Positions 9,424-9,743 of a DNA stretch of 9,743 nucleotides are shown here, in pieces. The notes under the pieces are model-generated. The model was not told the DNA's origin. It saw only the letters and a list, made by a program, of their open reading frames with translations, and did not search any database. The first letter of the stretch is position 1. Each line of letters opens with the position of its first letter. Position numbers and translations under genes: made by a program. Origin of the DNA: Rubritepida sp. (GTDB taxonomy: Bacteria > Pseudomonadota > Alphaproteobacteria > Acetobacterales > Acetobacteraceae); the NCBI GenBank assembly GCA_022843345.1, contig JALHNW010000045.1, positions 1 to 9,743 on the forward strand. The letters run 5' to 3'.

Positions 9424-9743
9424 GCCTCCTCGGCGCGGGCCAGGTGGATCTCGCCGTTCCGGCGCACCCGCGCCGTCTGCGCGCCGTCGCAGGACCAGTC
9501 CCGGAACACGTCGGCATCCGGGCCGGACACCTCCAGCTTCGCCTTCACCCGGCACACCAGCCGCTGGGTGGAGGCGGGCGAGCCGCCATGCCAGCGCCGC
9601 AGCGCCTCGCTCCACGACCCCGTCTCGCGCGCCCAGCGGGCCATCATGCCGCCCGCCCAGTCGGCCGAGCGCGTGGGGTCGAGCGGCCAGTCCGAGCCGC
9701 GGGCGTGCACGCGCGCGTTCACCTGCACGCAGCCCGCCATGAC
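9417..9743 (-). CDS. probable lytic transglycosylase domain protein (partial, C-terminal part; gene enters from the right edge)
   Basis: The frame is open to the right edge, so the true start lies outside; the ATG at 9740 is internal. The visible region opens with MAGCVQVNARVH, matching the GCMQVN-type motif of SLT lysozyme-like domains, which follows the catalytic glutamate region. It goes on with LDPTRSADWAGGMMARWARE and TGSWSEALRRWHGG. These correspond to the family's pattern of DP, paired helices, then G-W-x-x-A-hydrophobic-x-x-(Y/W)-H. Such enzymes cleave peptidoglycan glycan strands in the periplasm. The catalytic glutamate and any signal peptide are outside the window, so activity cannot be judged. 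About 60 residues after the domain (DVFRDWSCDGAQTARVRRNG) are unrecognised. The gene converges on the last permease with one base between the stops and is probably unrelated to the transporter. Confidence 0.72.
   Translation of the reverse strand, partial: VMAGCVQVNARVHARGSDWPLDPTRSADWAGGMMARWARETGSWSEALRRWHGGSPASTQRLVCRVKAKLEVSGPDADVFRDWSCDGAQTARVRRNGEIHLARAEEAE

Overview
The window is very GC-rich, densely packed bacterial DNA. Codons end almost always in G or C, and genes are separated by zero to about 110 bases. The mix of genes suggests an alphaproteobacterium of the Roseomonas / Acetobacteraceae type: a CaiA-like acyl-CoA dehydrogenase pair, an orphan xanthine-dehydrogenase-family large subunit, a class I aminotransferase and a MalK/UgpC-type carbohydrate importer. 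That assignment is an inference from gene style and composition, not from a search.

Layout. (1) Positions 1-1426, minus strand: two acyl-CoA dehydrogenase genes in tandem, overlapping by one base (TGATG). The downstream one runs off the left edge. (2) Positions 1427-1535: a divergent intergenic region with a promoter-like element for the dehydrogenases and a ribosome binding site for the next gene. (3) Positions 1536-3815, plus strand: a stand-alone molybdopterin-binding large subunit of the form II CoxL / xanthine dehydrogenase family, with no FAD or iron-sulfur partner gene in the window. (4) Positions 3816-3891: a short spacer holding an intrinsic terminator interleaved with a candidate promoter. 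(5) Positions 3892-5094: a PLP-dependent aspartate-type aminotransferase. (6) Positions 5095-5205: a candidate promoter and a 13-codon leader ORF. (7) Positions 5206-9415: a tightly coupled ABC import operon in the order ATPase, periplasmic binding protein (probable Tat signal), permease, permease. (8) Positions 9417-9743, minus strand: the 3' part of a probable lytic transglycosylase gene, tail to tail with the last permease and one base away from it.

How the genes work together. The ABC genes encode a complete importer (two permeases, one ATPase, one binding protein), probably for a sugar or a related polyol or glycerol-phosphate-type compound; the ligand cannot be read from sequence. The dehydrogenase pair looks like one heteromeric enzyme with its probable catalytic glutamate in the first subunit. 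No pathway clearly links the aminotransferase or the molybdoenzyme to their neighbours.

I see no mobile element, CRISPR array, tRNA, rRNA or defence system, and nothing that amounts to a new multi-gene system. The most interesting items are small: the leader ORF ahead of the ABC operon, the recurring TTGC...TAG promoter-like elements, and the orphan molybdoenzyme subunit.
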